Part shown: piece by piece, positions 12,747 through 26,116 of the stretch
How positions within the stretch are numbered: position 1 is the stretch's first letter
Layout: every line of letters starts with the position of its first letter
Source of the DNA: Dillenia suffruticosa
Taxonomy: Eukaryota; Streptophyta; Magnoliopsida; Dilleniales; Dilleniaceae
Assembly: GCA_033439265.1 (NCBI GenBank)
Contig: JAVTVX010000035.1
Location: 20,858,001-20,922,000 of the forward strand
DNA length: 64,000 nt
Direction: 5' to 3'
Position numbers and translations under genes: made by a program
Notes under the pieces: model-generated
The model's input: only the letters and a program-made list of their open reading frames with translations
Told to the model about the DNA's origin: nothing
The model's database searches: none

Positions 12747-14222
12747 GAAAATTATTTATTAAGTCCCTGAATTTTATTCTTATTTCATAAATTAGTTATT
12801 AAACTTTAAAATGTGACGATTAGTAAGTTAAATTTTAAATTTTAAAATTTATTGATTTTTCTGTTACCGTTGCCGACGGATTCATATCATTAAATACTGA
12901 TATGACCTTACTAATAAATTTGACTTCCAACCTAACAAGAGTTGCTGACGTATCACATAACAATCCAATACCATACACACAAAAACAGTGCCACATCAGC
13001 AATAATCTACTTTATCCGGACTAGTCAGCAACAATATTTTGGACTTTAAAAAATTTTGGTTGCCAGAATGGTTTTTGCTTTCTCCACTTCTAAGGATTAT
13101 GGCCATGATTTTAGTTCTGTTTTTCCTTCAATTTTGGCAAAAATTTTGGAATTGAAAATTTTTATTTCAAACTTTGAAGCTGTTGTCAGATAAATTTTCC
13201 TTAAGTTTTTCCTTGTCCCGAAACATGGTCTACCATTGATGGGGAACACAAAAACTTCGAGTTCTCCATTTTCCTCAAACTTGAACTTCAATTGAGGCTC
13301 CATTAACCTCCAAATGAAGCTTCAAAATTGTCACATGAATCTTGATGCTCAATTTGATGAATTCGTCTTCTGCAACTTTCTCCTCGACATCATTGCTGAC
13401 GATGATGAAGACTTTGACGTTGGACCCAAATTGGCGCTCAAAACCATCTTATTTCCACTTTTGTACTCATTTCAACATAGTAGAAACTCCCTTTCGATGC
13501 CAAAATCAAAACCCAGCTCGAATTCATCGTTCATCTTGTCATCGGAAAACGTGAGAACTAACAAGTGGACCATTTTCTGGTACTAAAAATCATCCTTGAA
13601 CTCGAATTAACCTTCAATTCTTTTTTGACTCTCATCCGTCTTCAATTTTAGAATTTTATCTCAAAATTCTTCCGCTCAATTCCAATTCCAGCCACACAAT
13701 CCTCAATTGAACCAATGCAGTGAAAAAAAGATAGAGGGTCTAGGGTTTGTTCAATATATCCATTTGAAAATTTTTGACATAGGTAGCAGATGAAGAAATT
13801 GAAAATTTGATACGTAGAAGAAGGAAAATGAAGTCAGACTAATTCAAGTATTAGCCTAACATTTTCACGGCCCTATGCAAATGAACCAATGCCAGAGAGG
13901 GAGAAGAGAGAGTCTGGTTGATTTCCTAAATCAACCTGAGAATCAACAGTCGCCGAAGGCAGAGAAGGCTCAACAGAGGAAGGAAGAAAGTGAAGAAAAC
14001 GTCCTTTGAAATCTTCTCCTCTCTCAATAAGGCTGACGTGTTTTGCCATGTAAGTGTTCTACCACGTCAGCATTATTGTTCTACCACGTAAGGCTGAACC
14101 CGTTAGTAATAGAGGACTAGTTAATAATGGAGGACTAATAAGTTACGAATTTTGCAATTTGGGTTAAGTTCAGGACTGATTTGTGAAAGGGATGAAGTTT
14201 AGGGATTTCACAAGCAATTTCC
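12747..14222. mobile_element. Mutator-like non-autonomous element with degenerate long terminal inverted repeats
   Basis: The left end (from 12747, GAAAATTATTTATTAAGTCC) matches the reverse complement of the right end (GGAAATTGCTTGTGAAATCC, ending 14222) over roughly 60-100 bases with scattered mismatches. Both ends continue into 'CCCTGAA...CATAAATTAGT' versus 'CCCTAAA...CACAAATCAGT'. The interior carries several TGACGTGG/CCACGTCAGC-type words near each end and no transposase. The interior frames 13097-13303 and 13314-13586 have no recognisable domain. No clear 9-bp target duplication was found, so the exact ends are approximate. Confidence 0.6.
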
Positions 14223-17200
14223 ACCGTATTTATTGTGATGTCAGATCAATTACCCAAAAAGTCAATAAAATTGAATTATAGTGCACAAATTCCAAGGTTT
14301 CCGATTCACGTGCCTAACACGACCTTTAGAAGCAATGAGATATCAATTTTTATTTTTATTTTTTTATTTTTTATTTTTTGCTTGTCCTGATTATGTCAAT
14401 TAATTATTAGTAAATACCTCTGATGCTTTAAATGTGAACTACCTCGGATCTGTTGCTTATTTGAGAAATCAAATACCATGTGCACAAATACCATTTTAAG
14501 GTGCAGTATTTGAAAAAGCAAAGGTTTAATATAAAAAAAAAAAAAAAGCAAGTAGAATTTCTAATAATAAATAAAATATTAATAGGTGACAATTTAGAAA
14601 AGTTAATTTTTTGTAAAATTTTATATTCTTATTAAAATTTTTATCTCAATTTATAAATATTCCAAATATAATAAAAAAATAAAAATCAATTGAGAAAAGG
14701 AAAGATAATAGAGTCTTGGTCACTTTTATTTTTTAGTTTTTTTACTATCGAGATATCTGAATTTTATCTAATTAATTTAATTCAAATACTATAAAGTCTA
14801 TTTTAAGAATTAATACTTCCAAATCCTTTTTTAATCACTCTTGATTTGATTTGAAGCTTAATTAATGATTTCATAACACCAAACCCACCTCTCTGCTTAG
14901 AGGTATGACCGCAAATGAAAAAGACTATTTCTGCCATTAGTTTCCTAAATAAAATTAGATCATTTTATTTATATCCACATTTATACTTTATTTAAAAGTT
15001 CATTAAGAAAAATTTATTTTTTATTAATATTATCCTCAATTGAAAAATATTTTTTTATATTACAATTATATAATTTATTAAACTTTTCTTATTTTAATCT
15101 ATATTTCTCTTATCTATTTGGTTTATGCCTCTTAAAATTATTCATTTTTCTATCACACACATACCTTTTTTTTTTTTTTTTACATATCTATGTATTTATT
15201 CATTCGAATCATGTATAATTTAAAATAATATATATCCATAAACAACTAATTCGTACAATATTTTGAGATATAGATTATTTAAAGAGTTAGGTGTAATATT
15301 AGACAAGTTTGGACATCCTCCGACCTAATTCTTTTGTAACCTTGTAAGTCTATGATTTTGGACAAGCCAAAATGGGTGTTATTTTCACCTAAATAAGGTC
15401 GCAAAAGAAACCACACATATTTTGACCCACCAAGTTTCATCATCTCTTTATCAATTGTTGCTTTGCTTTATTAATGCTTTGTAATGTTGTCGTTGAATTA
15501 TAATTTAATTAGTATCGTTGTTCTTATTTTTTTTTAAAAGGCCTTAAATTACTTAAAAAAAAAAAGGGTATGTAATGATTGCTCAAACACTATTGGCAAC
15601 GTAACAAGAACTAGATTACTAATGGATAGGTTAATTGATATCGTTGAAGCAGCAAGACCAGGTCCACAGAAACCCTAGTCAGTGACCCTTTGTGTAAGTA
15701 CCCAAAAAATGCAATCTCATTTCTTGCACAAACTCAAATAATGTGCTCTTCGTCATGAAGTTTTGGGCAAGGGACAAGGAAACCGTACATTGGGATGGGA
15801 CTGCAACGTAAACTAAAGATTGGTGGGGGGCTTACCATTGTTTGTGTCTAAGGGCAATGATTCATGCATCGAAAAATTTAAAAATAAAAAATCGGTATTA
15901 AATCCAATGAGGTACAAACTCATTAGTACAAGTAATAGTTAACGGTACAAAAAATTATAGCCAGCGATAGAAATAATATATATATATATATATATATAAA
16001 GGGTTATAATTTGTTTTTGTTTGCCGGTTAAATTATAATTTTAAGAAATAGAAATTATAATCTTTGAGAAAATATATAATATTTAAAATTATGATTTTTA
16101 AAATAATATATATTTTTATATATGATTTAAAAAAAAAAAACATTTATCCTCCATCCTTCGTTTTATCTTATATCCGGCAACTATTATACATGCAAGGTAA
16201 CCTAAAGTGGGGACCTGAAGAGAACATGACTATTTTATATATCTTCATGAAAAGTTCATCTAATCGTGGAATATTTTTTTGACTTTATTCCCTCATCTTA
16301 TTCAATAATGCTATGGGGTTTTTTCTTTTGCCCACATCGATGCATTTTGGACATTGTAGGCCGATGTGCTGTGTCAAATGGCAGGGCATGACACTGATTT
16401 CCACTGCCTTTGAAAAATTCTGGTCCCTACATTGACACGGACCAATTTAGGCATTACCTAATTTTGCCTCCAAGCTGACTAATTCATGAAAAATCATATC
16501 ATAAGATTATTACAACCTAATTTTCACTGGAGTTCAAGTCACTCCCTCATCTTATACATCATCGGTGAGAGATAAGCAACTCTAGGAGCAAATCATCTAC
16601 CTTCTTTTTCATGTTTTATTTTTTATTTTTTTATTATCGACATCTAAGTTTTATCTAACTAATATAGTTTGAGTATTGTAAAACTCATTTTAAAGATTAG
16701 TTCTCTCAAATCGTTTTTCGTCATTTTCAAGACTTAAACTTGAAATGTTTTGTTAAGAAGTAGAGTGTCCGATCACTCTGATCGACTAATAAACCAAAAG
16801 ATTTCATTTCGATTTTTCCTTAAAATTTGCTGATAAGAGATTAACAATGAATTATCACACGAGACACAAAAACTGGACAGACAATTGAGAATCTGATGAT
16901 TAATAAAAAAGAAAAAGAAAAAAACATACGGATAAACCTTAAGGGTTTCATCTTCAAGCTTACATAATGGAGAATCCGATTCTCTCTTGCTATTTTTTCT
17001 TACACGTTACAATATTCTTTGAAGGTCTATAACCTGTTGGATGTGAGTTCTGTAGGGTTACTTTTTAGTTTCGTACTTGACTAGAAGAGGTCGCTTTAAT
17101 GATCGGAAAATGGACTTTGGGCTGAAGCTAGGCATTAAGTACCTTCTTGACCTACTAGGAGTGAAATGTTGGAACCTTCGGCCACTTCTGCTCTGCAATT

Positions 17201-17516
17201 ATAGGACACGGCAATTGGGTATAGACCTTATAATTCCCATTCAAATTGGGTACCATCTGGTTCTCATGTTTTTAGATCAGAGAAATAGCGTGGATCAACC
17301 AAAACAAGCTTTCGGCCCATCACTTGAACGGTGATGTACAATCAAGACCATGAGTCCTTGGCAGGCAATTTTGTTGGCAGATACGTAAATGGGGACTAAA
17401 CCAATTTTCGACTCGAGTGTGTGTGTGCGGTGTTGAGATGATGCATTTGATCACCATGACCGCAATCGGTTGTGAAAGATATTTCACATTTTTAGAAAAA
17501 CCAACCAATGGGTTGA

Positions 17517-17676
17517 ATTTTTTTTTTTTTTTTTTTTTGTACCAATGTCTAGGATACTGTTTGATATCTGAGATTTCGTCCTGACTAATTTAGACCGATC
17601 ATTACAGTAGCTTTTTTCGGAGGGCGAATCTCTCAATGGAGAACACTCTATACACATGAAGACTCAATACTCTCAG
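17517..17676 (-). mobile_element. SINE (family A), insertion present only in unit 1
   Basis: Plus-strand T tract at 17518-17538, then the family body in reverse orientation. It is flanked by perfect 12-bp repeats CCAATGGGTTGA at 17505-17516 and 17677-17688. Unit 2 has a single CCAATGGGTTGATTGATTAC near 27481 and no insert, an empty site proving insertion after (or loss from one copy after) duplication. The head is diverged, and its A and B boxes are poor. Confidence 0.88.
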
Positions 17677-18352
17677 CCAATGGGTTGATTGATTACCTGT
17701 CAGGCCATTAATTTTAAAGGACAATTCAGGCATTCGGGCACCCTGATCCGCCATATAATTTCTTTTTCTTTTATTTTTTTTCATGTGAAAATTCAAATCA
17801 AAGATCAATAACAGTTAAACTATATCACATTAACAAATAATTTTTCCCTCTCTCTTGCTGGGGACTTTCTCCCCCATCCCCCAAAAATATTACTACAGGA
17901 GATTTGAATCTCTTATGAAATTTGAGAAGGGTTTGTAACGATCGGGTTGTTGCTTCGGACGAAAAAAAGAATTTGATGTAAGATTCTCCGCTCTGCCCGA
18001 TACGGTTGCTTTATTTCTTCTTCAGCCCTAATGGTAACTACGCCAAAAGTGGCAAAACATTTTTTTTTTTTAAGACTCACCAAAAGCTACTTTAACCATG
18101 AATCCACTCTGTTTGCACTTATCTACGGAAAAGCTGTGAAAGAACAAAATATTTGCATTAGACATGCTTTCCCCTAAGAACTACGTAATCGTTGGATGCG
18201 ACTCATATTGTAGAAACTAAATGTTTTTCTCTTTGTTTCTAAATTTGATTGTTTGAAAATATTTTGTTTGTTATGTTTTTGGAAACATTTGTTTATAACC
18301 TTATAAAACTGTGCCTTTAATGTCTAAGGTCATGAGAAATACTTTTAAAAAT

Positions 18353-18387
<35 letters not shown>

Positions 18388-18689
18388 TGTTCTAATCACT
18401 CTAAAAGGATGAAATTAGTAATTGACATATATGAAAGGGTGCCAGAGAAAGTTAAATTTGAATTTGAATCGAAGATATGAACTTTTTCGTATCGATATCA
18501 TTATCTTTTTATTAAAAGAAAATAATAATAATTAGACTCTTTGTTTACATGAGCAAAGAATGTTAAATGATGTAAAATTCTTTATCCCTCTTATTGTCAT
18601 TTATGTATTTTAACTGTGTTCAGCTTTCCAATTTTCTCTTTGCTTCTTCTATTTATTAATTCACTAGTATTGTCCATTCATGCACGTCT

Positions 18690-18691
<2 letters not shown>

Positions 18692-18727
<36 letters not shown>
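18692..18727. repeat. GA microsatellite (unit 1)
   Basis: About 18 GA units. The orthologous position in unit 2 (28253-28312) holds about 30 units, so the repeat has changed length since duplication. Confidence 0.9.
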
Positions 18728-18729
<2 letters not shown>

Positions 18730-19531
18730 GAGTTATATTGTTGTAAATGGGTAGATGACCTTTGTTTGCTTGGCTCTGAAGAAAAAAAAAAGGATAGCAC
18801 CAATATATACCACACCTTTGCTTGGTTCCCAAGGAAAATAGTGGATTGGAGATGCGCTTTTCTTTCTTTTTTTCTTCATCTATATCATTTAAGAAAGCAA
18901 AAGCAGCTTGATGACTCGTAAAAGTAAATTTCTTTGTTGTTTTCTTTGTCACTTAATTCTTTTCATCAATTTCTCACAAGAAAAAAAAAAAAAAAACTTT
19001 CTGCTATGCTTTTTTTTTAGATCTTATTGATAAAGTATATCACAGAGTGCGGCTATCTATACGACATGTGGCTTTAATTTTGCATTTAAGATTGTGACAA
19101 CTCTAATTAGTTTTATCACTGAATAAAAGAAAATTTTAATAAGAAAGAGGAGAAATAACTTTTTCAGCACCCAAAGGTAGCTGTGTTGCACCAACTCCCC
19201 TGGTTGACAAAGGAGAGTTAGACTACGCATGAGAAATAAAAGGGGGATCACGAAGGAAGGACTTTATCCAAATTTTTCTCATGTACTTGTAATTACCTTT
19301 TTTTATTTAAAAATCCGATTAATACAACTTAAATAATTATGAAATCTAATTTAAAAAATAACTCTTTTAAAACTTATTTTTTTATCCCAAAACTTAAAAT
19401 TAAGATTTTGATTAAGTGAATATAGTATCAAACAAGTAGATCCATAAATTTATTGGGATGTATGTGTATATATTTTCGTTTGTATGATCAAAATAAATCC
19501 AAATCAACCTCATTCAAGTTAGAGACATTAA

Positions 19532-19623
19532 TTTTTTTTTATTATTATTACGTAAGAATTCAAATCTTGAATTTTAAGGTTGAAACAGGAAGATTGTGAC
19601 TATCAAACTGTTCTCTTATAGAA
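19532..19623 (-). mobile_element. Short SINE-like element (family B), only in unit 1
   Basis: A roughly 90-bp insert with a plus-strand T tract at its left end. It is flanked by TTAGAGACATTAA (19519-19531) and TTAGACACATTAA (19624-19636). The matching places in unit 2 (near 29165 and 30832) are uninterrupted. It shares the phrase GAACAGTTTGATAGTCACAATC (20-base core with small differences) with related inserts at 24732-24816 and 45377-45467. Confidence 0.7.
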
Positions 19624-20132
19624 TTAGACACATTAAATTGCCATAGGAGAAATGTATCACACCATTTGTTACTTTAGTGTGAGACAATTTTTAATCAAAT
19701 TTTGTCTCTATGTTATGTGATACAAGTGTAACAAAATTTACATAATATGACTTCAATCGGACTCAAAAAAATAATATAAAAAAAGATCATTCTAAGAAAT
19801 TTTTATTAATATAGTGTAAAGAATGATAACTGATATATATATCATTTGAATTATTTAAAAATTTATTAGAAATAGTATGTTAAGAGTGTCTATGAACAAA
19901 ATTTTAATAACATGTTAGGAAAGAATAGATTTGATAGAACAAAAGGGTATAGCTATTAATTTCCTTATTATTATTGTGATTGGGATTTGCTTTTAAGGTT
20001 AGAAATAAATATTTAAAAGTTTTGGAGTTGTAAAATCCGACCGTTGAAACGCTCCATGTGAGCTGAGCTGAATACAATCTTTAGGGAAAAGGGCAAATGT
20101 TGTGAAACAGGATCTTTTTCGCTGGAAGGCAA

Positions 20133-20225
20133 ATGAGAGCTGGTGTTGAGTGCGATGTTGTCTCAAGGTTGAAGAGAGAAGACTGCAACAAAACAAAACA
20201 CGATTCCGTCTTCTCCAGATGGAAG

Positions 20226-20272
<47 letters not shown>

Positions 20273-23200
20273 TTCATTTTTGCGCGTTGCCCAAATTTCC
20301 TGTGTTTGGGAAGATCTTCAGATGATCTTTTTTGCCCCCTTAGTAGATAAATTGAAATAATGGGATGTTTTTGCTTTGAATCTTTTCAATAAACCCATTT
20401 GGGTCTATCTCTCTCTCTCTGCGCTTCATTTGTGCACATTCCCCAAATTTCCCATGCTTAGATGAGCTCCCTTCCCCCTTCTGTTTTTTTGTCTTTCTTT
20501 TTCTTAGTCATAAATGATTCTATGTTTTAGCAGCTCCATTGATAAGATGGGGTGGTTTTGTTTCGAAATTTCTCGATAAACCCAGTTGGGCTTTACAGCA
20601 CAAGTTTTTGGGGTATGTTGTGTTTTGTAGTTTGTAGATTATCCACACTTTCTCACTCTAGATTCTAGAATTTGATTAAATTAGCTATTTTGAAGGTAGG
20701 GTTTTTGGGCAAATGGTTAACTAGCTAAGAATGCAAATGAACTGACATCTACTTTCCATTATCTTTTGTTTTCTACCTTTTACTTGGTTTTAGTACATGG
20801 GGTTTCCCAAGAATTGTGTGCCGTAGGTTGAAATCCGATCATGGTTGTTAAGATAGGGATCTGCTATCTGGTTTCGAGTAGAACCAATGGTTATAAATCC
20901 AAAAAAAAAAAAAAAAAAAAAGTTGAATTGGGATTTTAACAGATCAAAGTAGGTTCACTAATAGGTAAAGTTTCAATTTGATTATTAAGCCGGGGTATAT
21001 TATTTACTGTGAAGTTCGATATTCAGATTCTAATTGGACCCTCCGATTGGGAAAACTATTCACTCGGGAAGGAAGGAAGTGACAGATACAGAATCCACAA
21101 TCTCCCAAACTGCCCCTTTCCTGGGCTCTATGAGCTTGGAATAGCTGCATGCCCTATGGGGACAGGCCGCATTGAAAAGCTTGATCCTGAAAGCGTAGTT
21201 GTGGTTTACCTTGGGCAAGCTGACAACGTTAGGACAAGACTACAGCGTTATGGGCGCGAAGGTGCTCACTTGGAAAACAACTCCACAAGCAGTCATGGTC
21301 AGGCAAATGACCTTGAAAGCATCTCCCCAGGGAAAGGATCTGGACTGTTCAAAGAAATTTTCTCAAGAGGATACTCCATTGTCTATAGATGGGCTCCAGT
21401 AAGTATATTAAATTTATCTTGTTATGCTAAATTGCATTATATGAGTGATCCCGCATGTAACTGTGACTATATAGTCTTACCGCAACTTGAAGACAGAATC
21501 ATGTAAAGTTCCAGTTTTTCCCACTAGGACTGAGAATGAGTTTTTGGCGCTATACTTGGGTTGCTTTATTTTAAGAGAACGGTCTCTATACTGGCACTAG
21601 ACTAAGGTTTTCTGGCACTATACTTAGGTTGCTTTATACTTAGTGTTCAAACTGAGGAGACATCCTCTACTTGCAGGGTTAAGGATGCATCCGTGTTTGC
21701 ATGTGTATGTCCACTTTATGTCCTCTGGCATTGAAATTTTGTGCATTTGATTGCCATGTTAGAAGTTCAAATTGGTTGAGTGCAATAGATGGATGATTTG
21801 AAATTTCCACAGTAGGTATTTGGAAACTTGGAAGTCTTAAAATTTATTTGTTATGTCCTCAATGGCACATAACATGCTGCATAGTTTGGGTGGATGGACC
21901 TGTATGCATATTGGTGTTCCTGTGCATTTGCAGCAATTCTTGGTAGTTAATTTGTATTTTTCTTTCATTGCCTTCATGCTTGTGAATTATTAGATGGAAA
22001 GCAAGAAGGTTGCAGTGAAAACTGAGGCTCAGCTGCTCAATAAATTTGACTATGCATGGAACAAGGGTAGCAATGGTGTTCGTCGCCCTGATGATGTGCT
22101 ACAAAAACTGAAAAAGACTGCTGCTCCAAGCACCACAAGATGGTCCTCCATCATCAAAAAGCTTCAAAATTTCAATCAGAAGAAAGTTGGAATAAAAATT
22201 GAAGGGACCAAGCCAGTTTTGTTGGAAGATGGACCTAACGTTTATGTTGATGAGAAGGGCAATGATTTCCTTTCTCGGATTTTTAAATTTGGTAGATCAC
22301 GACCAAGGGTAGTAATCAGTAGGACTACTCTCGAAGAGAAGAATATTTTAACCTGCGGCATGGTGCTGGGGGATGGTTCTGTTTGTCAAAATCCAGCAGT
22401 CGAACGTAGGAAGAGGTGTGCGGAGCACAAGGGGATGAGAGTTAATGGGTTGACAACAAGGCTGATTTTGGGGAATAAATCACATGCAAGTAATGCAGGC
22501 TTTGAATCCAGTAGTATTTCTAACTCCCAAAGTGAAGATAGACTTGCTGCTGCTGCTGCTGCTGCTGCAGAGAAGTGCTCTACAAATGAATACTCTCATC
22601 CTATTTGCGGACTTCTCTTGGATGATGGTTCTCTCTGTAGAAGCCCACCAATTCAAGGGAGGAAAAGATGCGAGAAGCACAAAGGGAAGAAGACTCATGG
22701 ATCCATGAGTAATTCGGAAGCAGACAAGGCATCTCAAGATCTGAACAACTTTATATTGCAGCCTGCAGTTTCATCTTGGAATTCTGCCATGAAGAACTTT
22801 GAAGTTCTTTGTGGAGTGGAATTTCCTGATGGAAGTTTTTGTACAAGACCACCTCCAGTAGGAAGAAAAAGGTGTGAAGAGCATAAAGGGTTGAGAGTTA
22901 ATGCCTACACATCTAAATTAACAGCAGAGAGCAAACTGTCTCAATCCAGTTTTCATGACCTGAACTATAAAGACTTTGATTCTCCATCTATCCAATATGT
23001 CACATCACCACCTCAAACATTCTCCAACTGGAACTACGGTTCTTCAGAAATATGTGGGGCGACAACAAGTGATGGCTCATTCTGCAAAAGGCAACCAGTT
23101 GAAGGAAGAAAGAGGTGTTCGCAGCACAAGGGCAAGAAAGCTGATAGTGCTTTTTCAAGTTTCACCGTAGGAGGAGACTTGGAAATATGCGGTGTTACAT

Positions 23201-23280
23201 TGCAGAATGGCTCCTTGTGCACAAGAACTCCTGCTTGTGGAAGAAAGAGATGTCAGCAGCACAAGGGAAGAAGAATCTAA
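20133..23280 (+). CDS. ET: EFFECTOR OF TRANSCRIPTION protein, copy 1 (GIY-YIG-like, five Cx9Cx10CxxH repeats)
   Basis: Three exons, 20133-20225, 21027-21398 and 21994-23280, give 583 residues. Exon 1 (ending KREDCNKTKHDSVFSRWK) was chosen because it matches the N-terminus of ET proteins and joins in frame to ILIGPSDWENY. Residues 31-155 contain GLYELG and VYLGQADNVRTRLQRYG, the GIY-YIG-like module of this family. After DYAWNKGSNGVRR come five repeats of Cx9Cx10CxxH with a RKRC core (from about residue 275 to the C-terminus), the zinc-binding ET/HRT repeats. ET proteins act in the nucleus as regulators of gibberellin-linked transcription, with reported DNA-nicking activity. Intron 1 begins almost directly with a CT repeat. 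A GCT run encodes eight Ala (22549-22572) between repeats 1 and 2. No lesion was seen. Confidence 0.93.
20230..20271. repeat. CT microsatellite at the start of ET intron 1
   Basis: About 20 CT units begin a few bases after the exon 1 donor (GT at 20226-20227). The same placement is kept in ET copy 2 (31477-31507). Confidence 0.9.
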
Positions 23281-24731
23281 CATCAAGATTATTTCGAGAG
23301 TGCTGAGTTCTTGTCATGGGAACATAACTCTTTTTACCTCTTCTGCCCGTTAGGTATAGTTTAGTTGTAGCTTCTTGTCTCCAGCAGGACTCTAATAAAT
23401 GCATTACGTTGTGTTGTCTGTACTAATTCAGGGCATACCTATGTATCCCTTTCCATTCAATTAGTTGATTGTAATCAAAACAGCTACACCATGCAACTCC
23501 AGACTATATAAGCTATCTGTTATATTTAATTAATGTACTCGAAATCTTGTAAGGATAATGAATGCATCTGAAAGTAGTTAGCCATTTTTTTTTGGTTACA
23601 TCATCTCAATAAGTCAATCTAATCTGAAGTTGAATATTTGTTTGAATAATAATATTAACTCTTTAACAGGTTCAACTCTACCTAATTCCTTGCTGATGAA
23701 ACCAGAAGCGGCAGACCTGATCAAGAATGAAAGATTGATTGAGCAGCAAAGTACAGACCAATACCACCATTACTACAAAAAAAAAGGACTTGGTAAATCA
23801 TTCATTGGCACCTCTAAAATCAGCCCATTAGATTCATTACCAGATCTGACCTATTTGCTGTACACATAAAATACAGAATTGGATTTTATCATTACATCCT
23901 TTAATCGGAAGAAACAATACCCCTTCTTTCACTTGAAATAAGGGTATAAATGCTACAATAAATTGCTAATTCCTATATCTATATGCAGAAAAATCATATT
24001 TTCTCATCAAAAGCTAAATTCTGAGGATGTCCAGCACAAACTATACCTACGGTCTCTGGTCTCGGATTGAAATGCTCAGCATCTCTAGAGAAGTTTAAGG
24101 CCTTCACTTCCTCCGTATCAGCCCTTCTATATTACTTGCAAATCTACAAATGGCTTGGAAGATAGGTGCCAATTACTTCCTGAAACAATAAAGAGTTCAA
24201 AATCGTCAATGACCTGAATTTTGTGTGTGCATAAATTATTTAAAAGTTCATTAACATAAAATTATTTTTTATTAATATTATCCTCATTAAAAAATAAATT
24301 TTTATATTACAATTATATAATTTATTAAACTTTTCTTATTTTATTTTATATTTCTTTTATCTATTTGGTTTGTGCTTCTTAAAATTATTCATTTTTTTAT
24401 CAAATACATAACTTTTTTTTTTTAATTACATTTCTCTATATTTATTCATTTGAATCTTATGCAGGAATAATGCAAGTATAGTTTAAAACTAATATATATA
24501 TATATATATATATATATCCATAAACAACTCATTCAGATGATGTGTTGAGATATAGGTTATTTTAAAGAGACAGGTGTAATATTAGACAAGTTTGGACATC
24601 CTTCAGCTTAATTCTTTTGTAACCTTGTAAGTGTATGATTTTGGACAAGCCAAAAGGGGTATTATTTTCACCTAAATAAGGTTGCAAAAGAATCTACACA
24701 TATTTTGAACCAGCAAGTTTGATAATCTCTT

Positions 24732-24816
24732 CTTTTTGTTATTATATAATGATTTGAATATGAAATTATCAGATTGTGAGAGTAGATTTGTACTATTAGA
24801 CTGTTCCCTTTGGGAC
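24732..24816 (-). mobile_element. Short SINE-like element (family B), only in unit 2
   Basis: An 85-bp insert flanked by perfect 18-bp repeats CAAGTTTGATAATCTCTT at 24714-24731 and 24817-24834. Unit 1 has one uninterrupted copy of this site (near 15434). The insert has a T-rich left end and ends in GTTCCCTTTGGGAC on the plus strand. Confidence 0.8.
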
Positions 24817-26116
24817 CAAGTTTGATAATCTCTTTATTACTTGTTGCTTTGCTTTGCTTTACTAATGGTCTGGAATGACTGCTCAAACAGTATTGGCAAC
24901 GTAACAAGACCTAGATTACTAATGGATAGGTTAATTGATATTGTTAATGCAGCAAGACAAGGTCCACAGAAACCCTAGTCAGTGACCCTTTGTGTAAGTA
25001 CCAAATGCAGTTTCATTTCATGCACAAACTCAAATAATGTACTCTTCATCATGAAGTTTTGGCCAAATGACAAGGAAACCGTACATTGGGATGGGACTGC
25101 AACTAAAACAAAAGATTCGTGGGGGCTTACTATTGTTAACGTCTAAGGGCAATGATTCATGCACTGAAAAATTTAAAAATAAAAAATTTATATTAAATCC
25201 ATTGAGGAACAAATTCATTAGTCCAAGTAATAATTAACGGTACAAAACATTATAGCTAGTGATGGAAATCAAAATTATATATATATATATATATATATAA
25301 ATATATGTTAGGGGTTATAATTTTAAGGAACAGAAATTATAATTTTTAAGAAAATATATAATATTTAAAATTATGGAATGCAATTATTCGCTATCCTTCC
25401 TTTCATCTTATTTCTGACTACTTTTTTCTTTATTTTTTTGTTTCTTATTATCTATATGTGGAATTATAATTCAATTAATCTGATTTTAAATATTCGAGAG
25501 AACTCTGTTTAAGTGATGGATTTCATGTAAAATTTTCCATCTCCACTACAATCATGTATGCAAAGTGACATAAAGTGAGAACCTAAAGAGAACATGACTA
25601 TGTTTTATATCTTTATGAAAAGTTCATCTAATCATGGAACATTTTTTTGACTTTATTTCCTCGTCTTATTCAGTAATGCTATGGGGTCTTTTTCTTTTGT
25701 CCACATCAATGCATTTGACATTGTCCGCCAATGTGCACTGTCAAATGGCGGGGCATGACACTGATTTCCACTGCCTTTGAAAACTTCTGGTCCCTACATT
25801 TACACTGACCAATTTAGTCATTACTTAACTTTGCCTCCAAGATGACTAATACTTAAAAAATCATATCAATTGATTATTAAAACCTAATTTTCACAGGAGT
25901 TCAAGTCACTCCGAGGAATTAGTGATTTTTTTTGTCTTATTCATATGATTGGCCAATAAATAAAAAGTTTTCAATTTTTATTTTTTCCTTAAAATTTTCT
26001 AATAAAAGATTAACGAAAAATAGATAAATTATCACATGAGACACAAAAACAAGATAAACAATTGAGAATCTCATGATTAAAAAAAAAAGAAAAAAAAAAC
26101 ATTGGGATATACCTTA

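Larger units (their letters stand above)
14988..24235. repeat. Tandem segmental duplication, unit 1 (contains ET copy 1)
   Basis: From TTATTTAAAAGTTCATTAA at 14988 the sequence is matched, with indels, by the stretch starting at 24236. The last matching words (GTCAATGACCTGAAT near 24220) recur near 35696 at the end of unit 2. The unit is about 9.2 kb: roughly 5 kb of AT-rich non-coding DNA, the ET gene and about 950 bases of 3' flank. The region 14988-20132 has no supported gene; 17077-17334 is open but has no domain and is not kept intact in unit 2. Confidence 0.9.

Noticed and set aside
13097..13586. Frames inside the Mutator-like element
   Set aside because: Short, low similarity to anything I know, on both strands over the same DNA; no transposase motif.
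17077..17334. 85-residue frame in unit 1
   Set aside because: The corresponding DNA in unit 2 (about 26890-27130) is interrupted, and no domain is recognisable.
20995..21026. Reading ET exon 2 as starting with its own ATG (MKFDIQILIG at 21009)
   Set aside because: The upstream exon at 20133-20225 encodes the family N-terminus and splices in frame at the AG of 21025-21026, so 21009 is intronic.
21994..23280. Treating ET exon 3 as a separate gene starting MESKKVAV
   Set aside because: The ATG follows a splice acceptor (ATTATTAG) directly, and the ET family continues across this junction.
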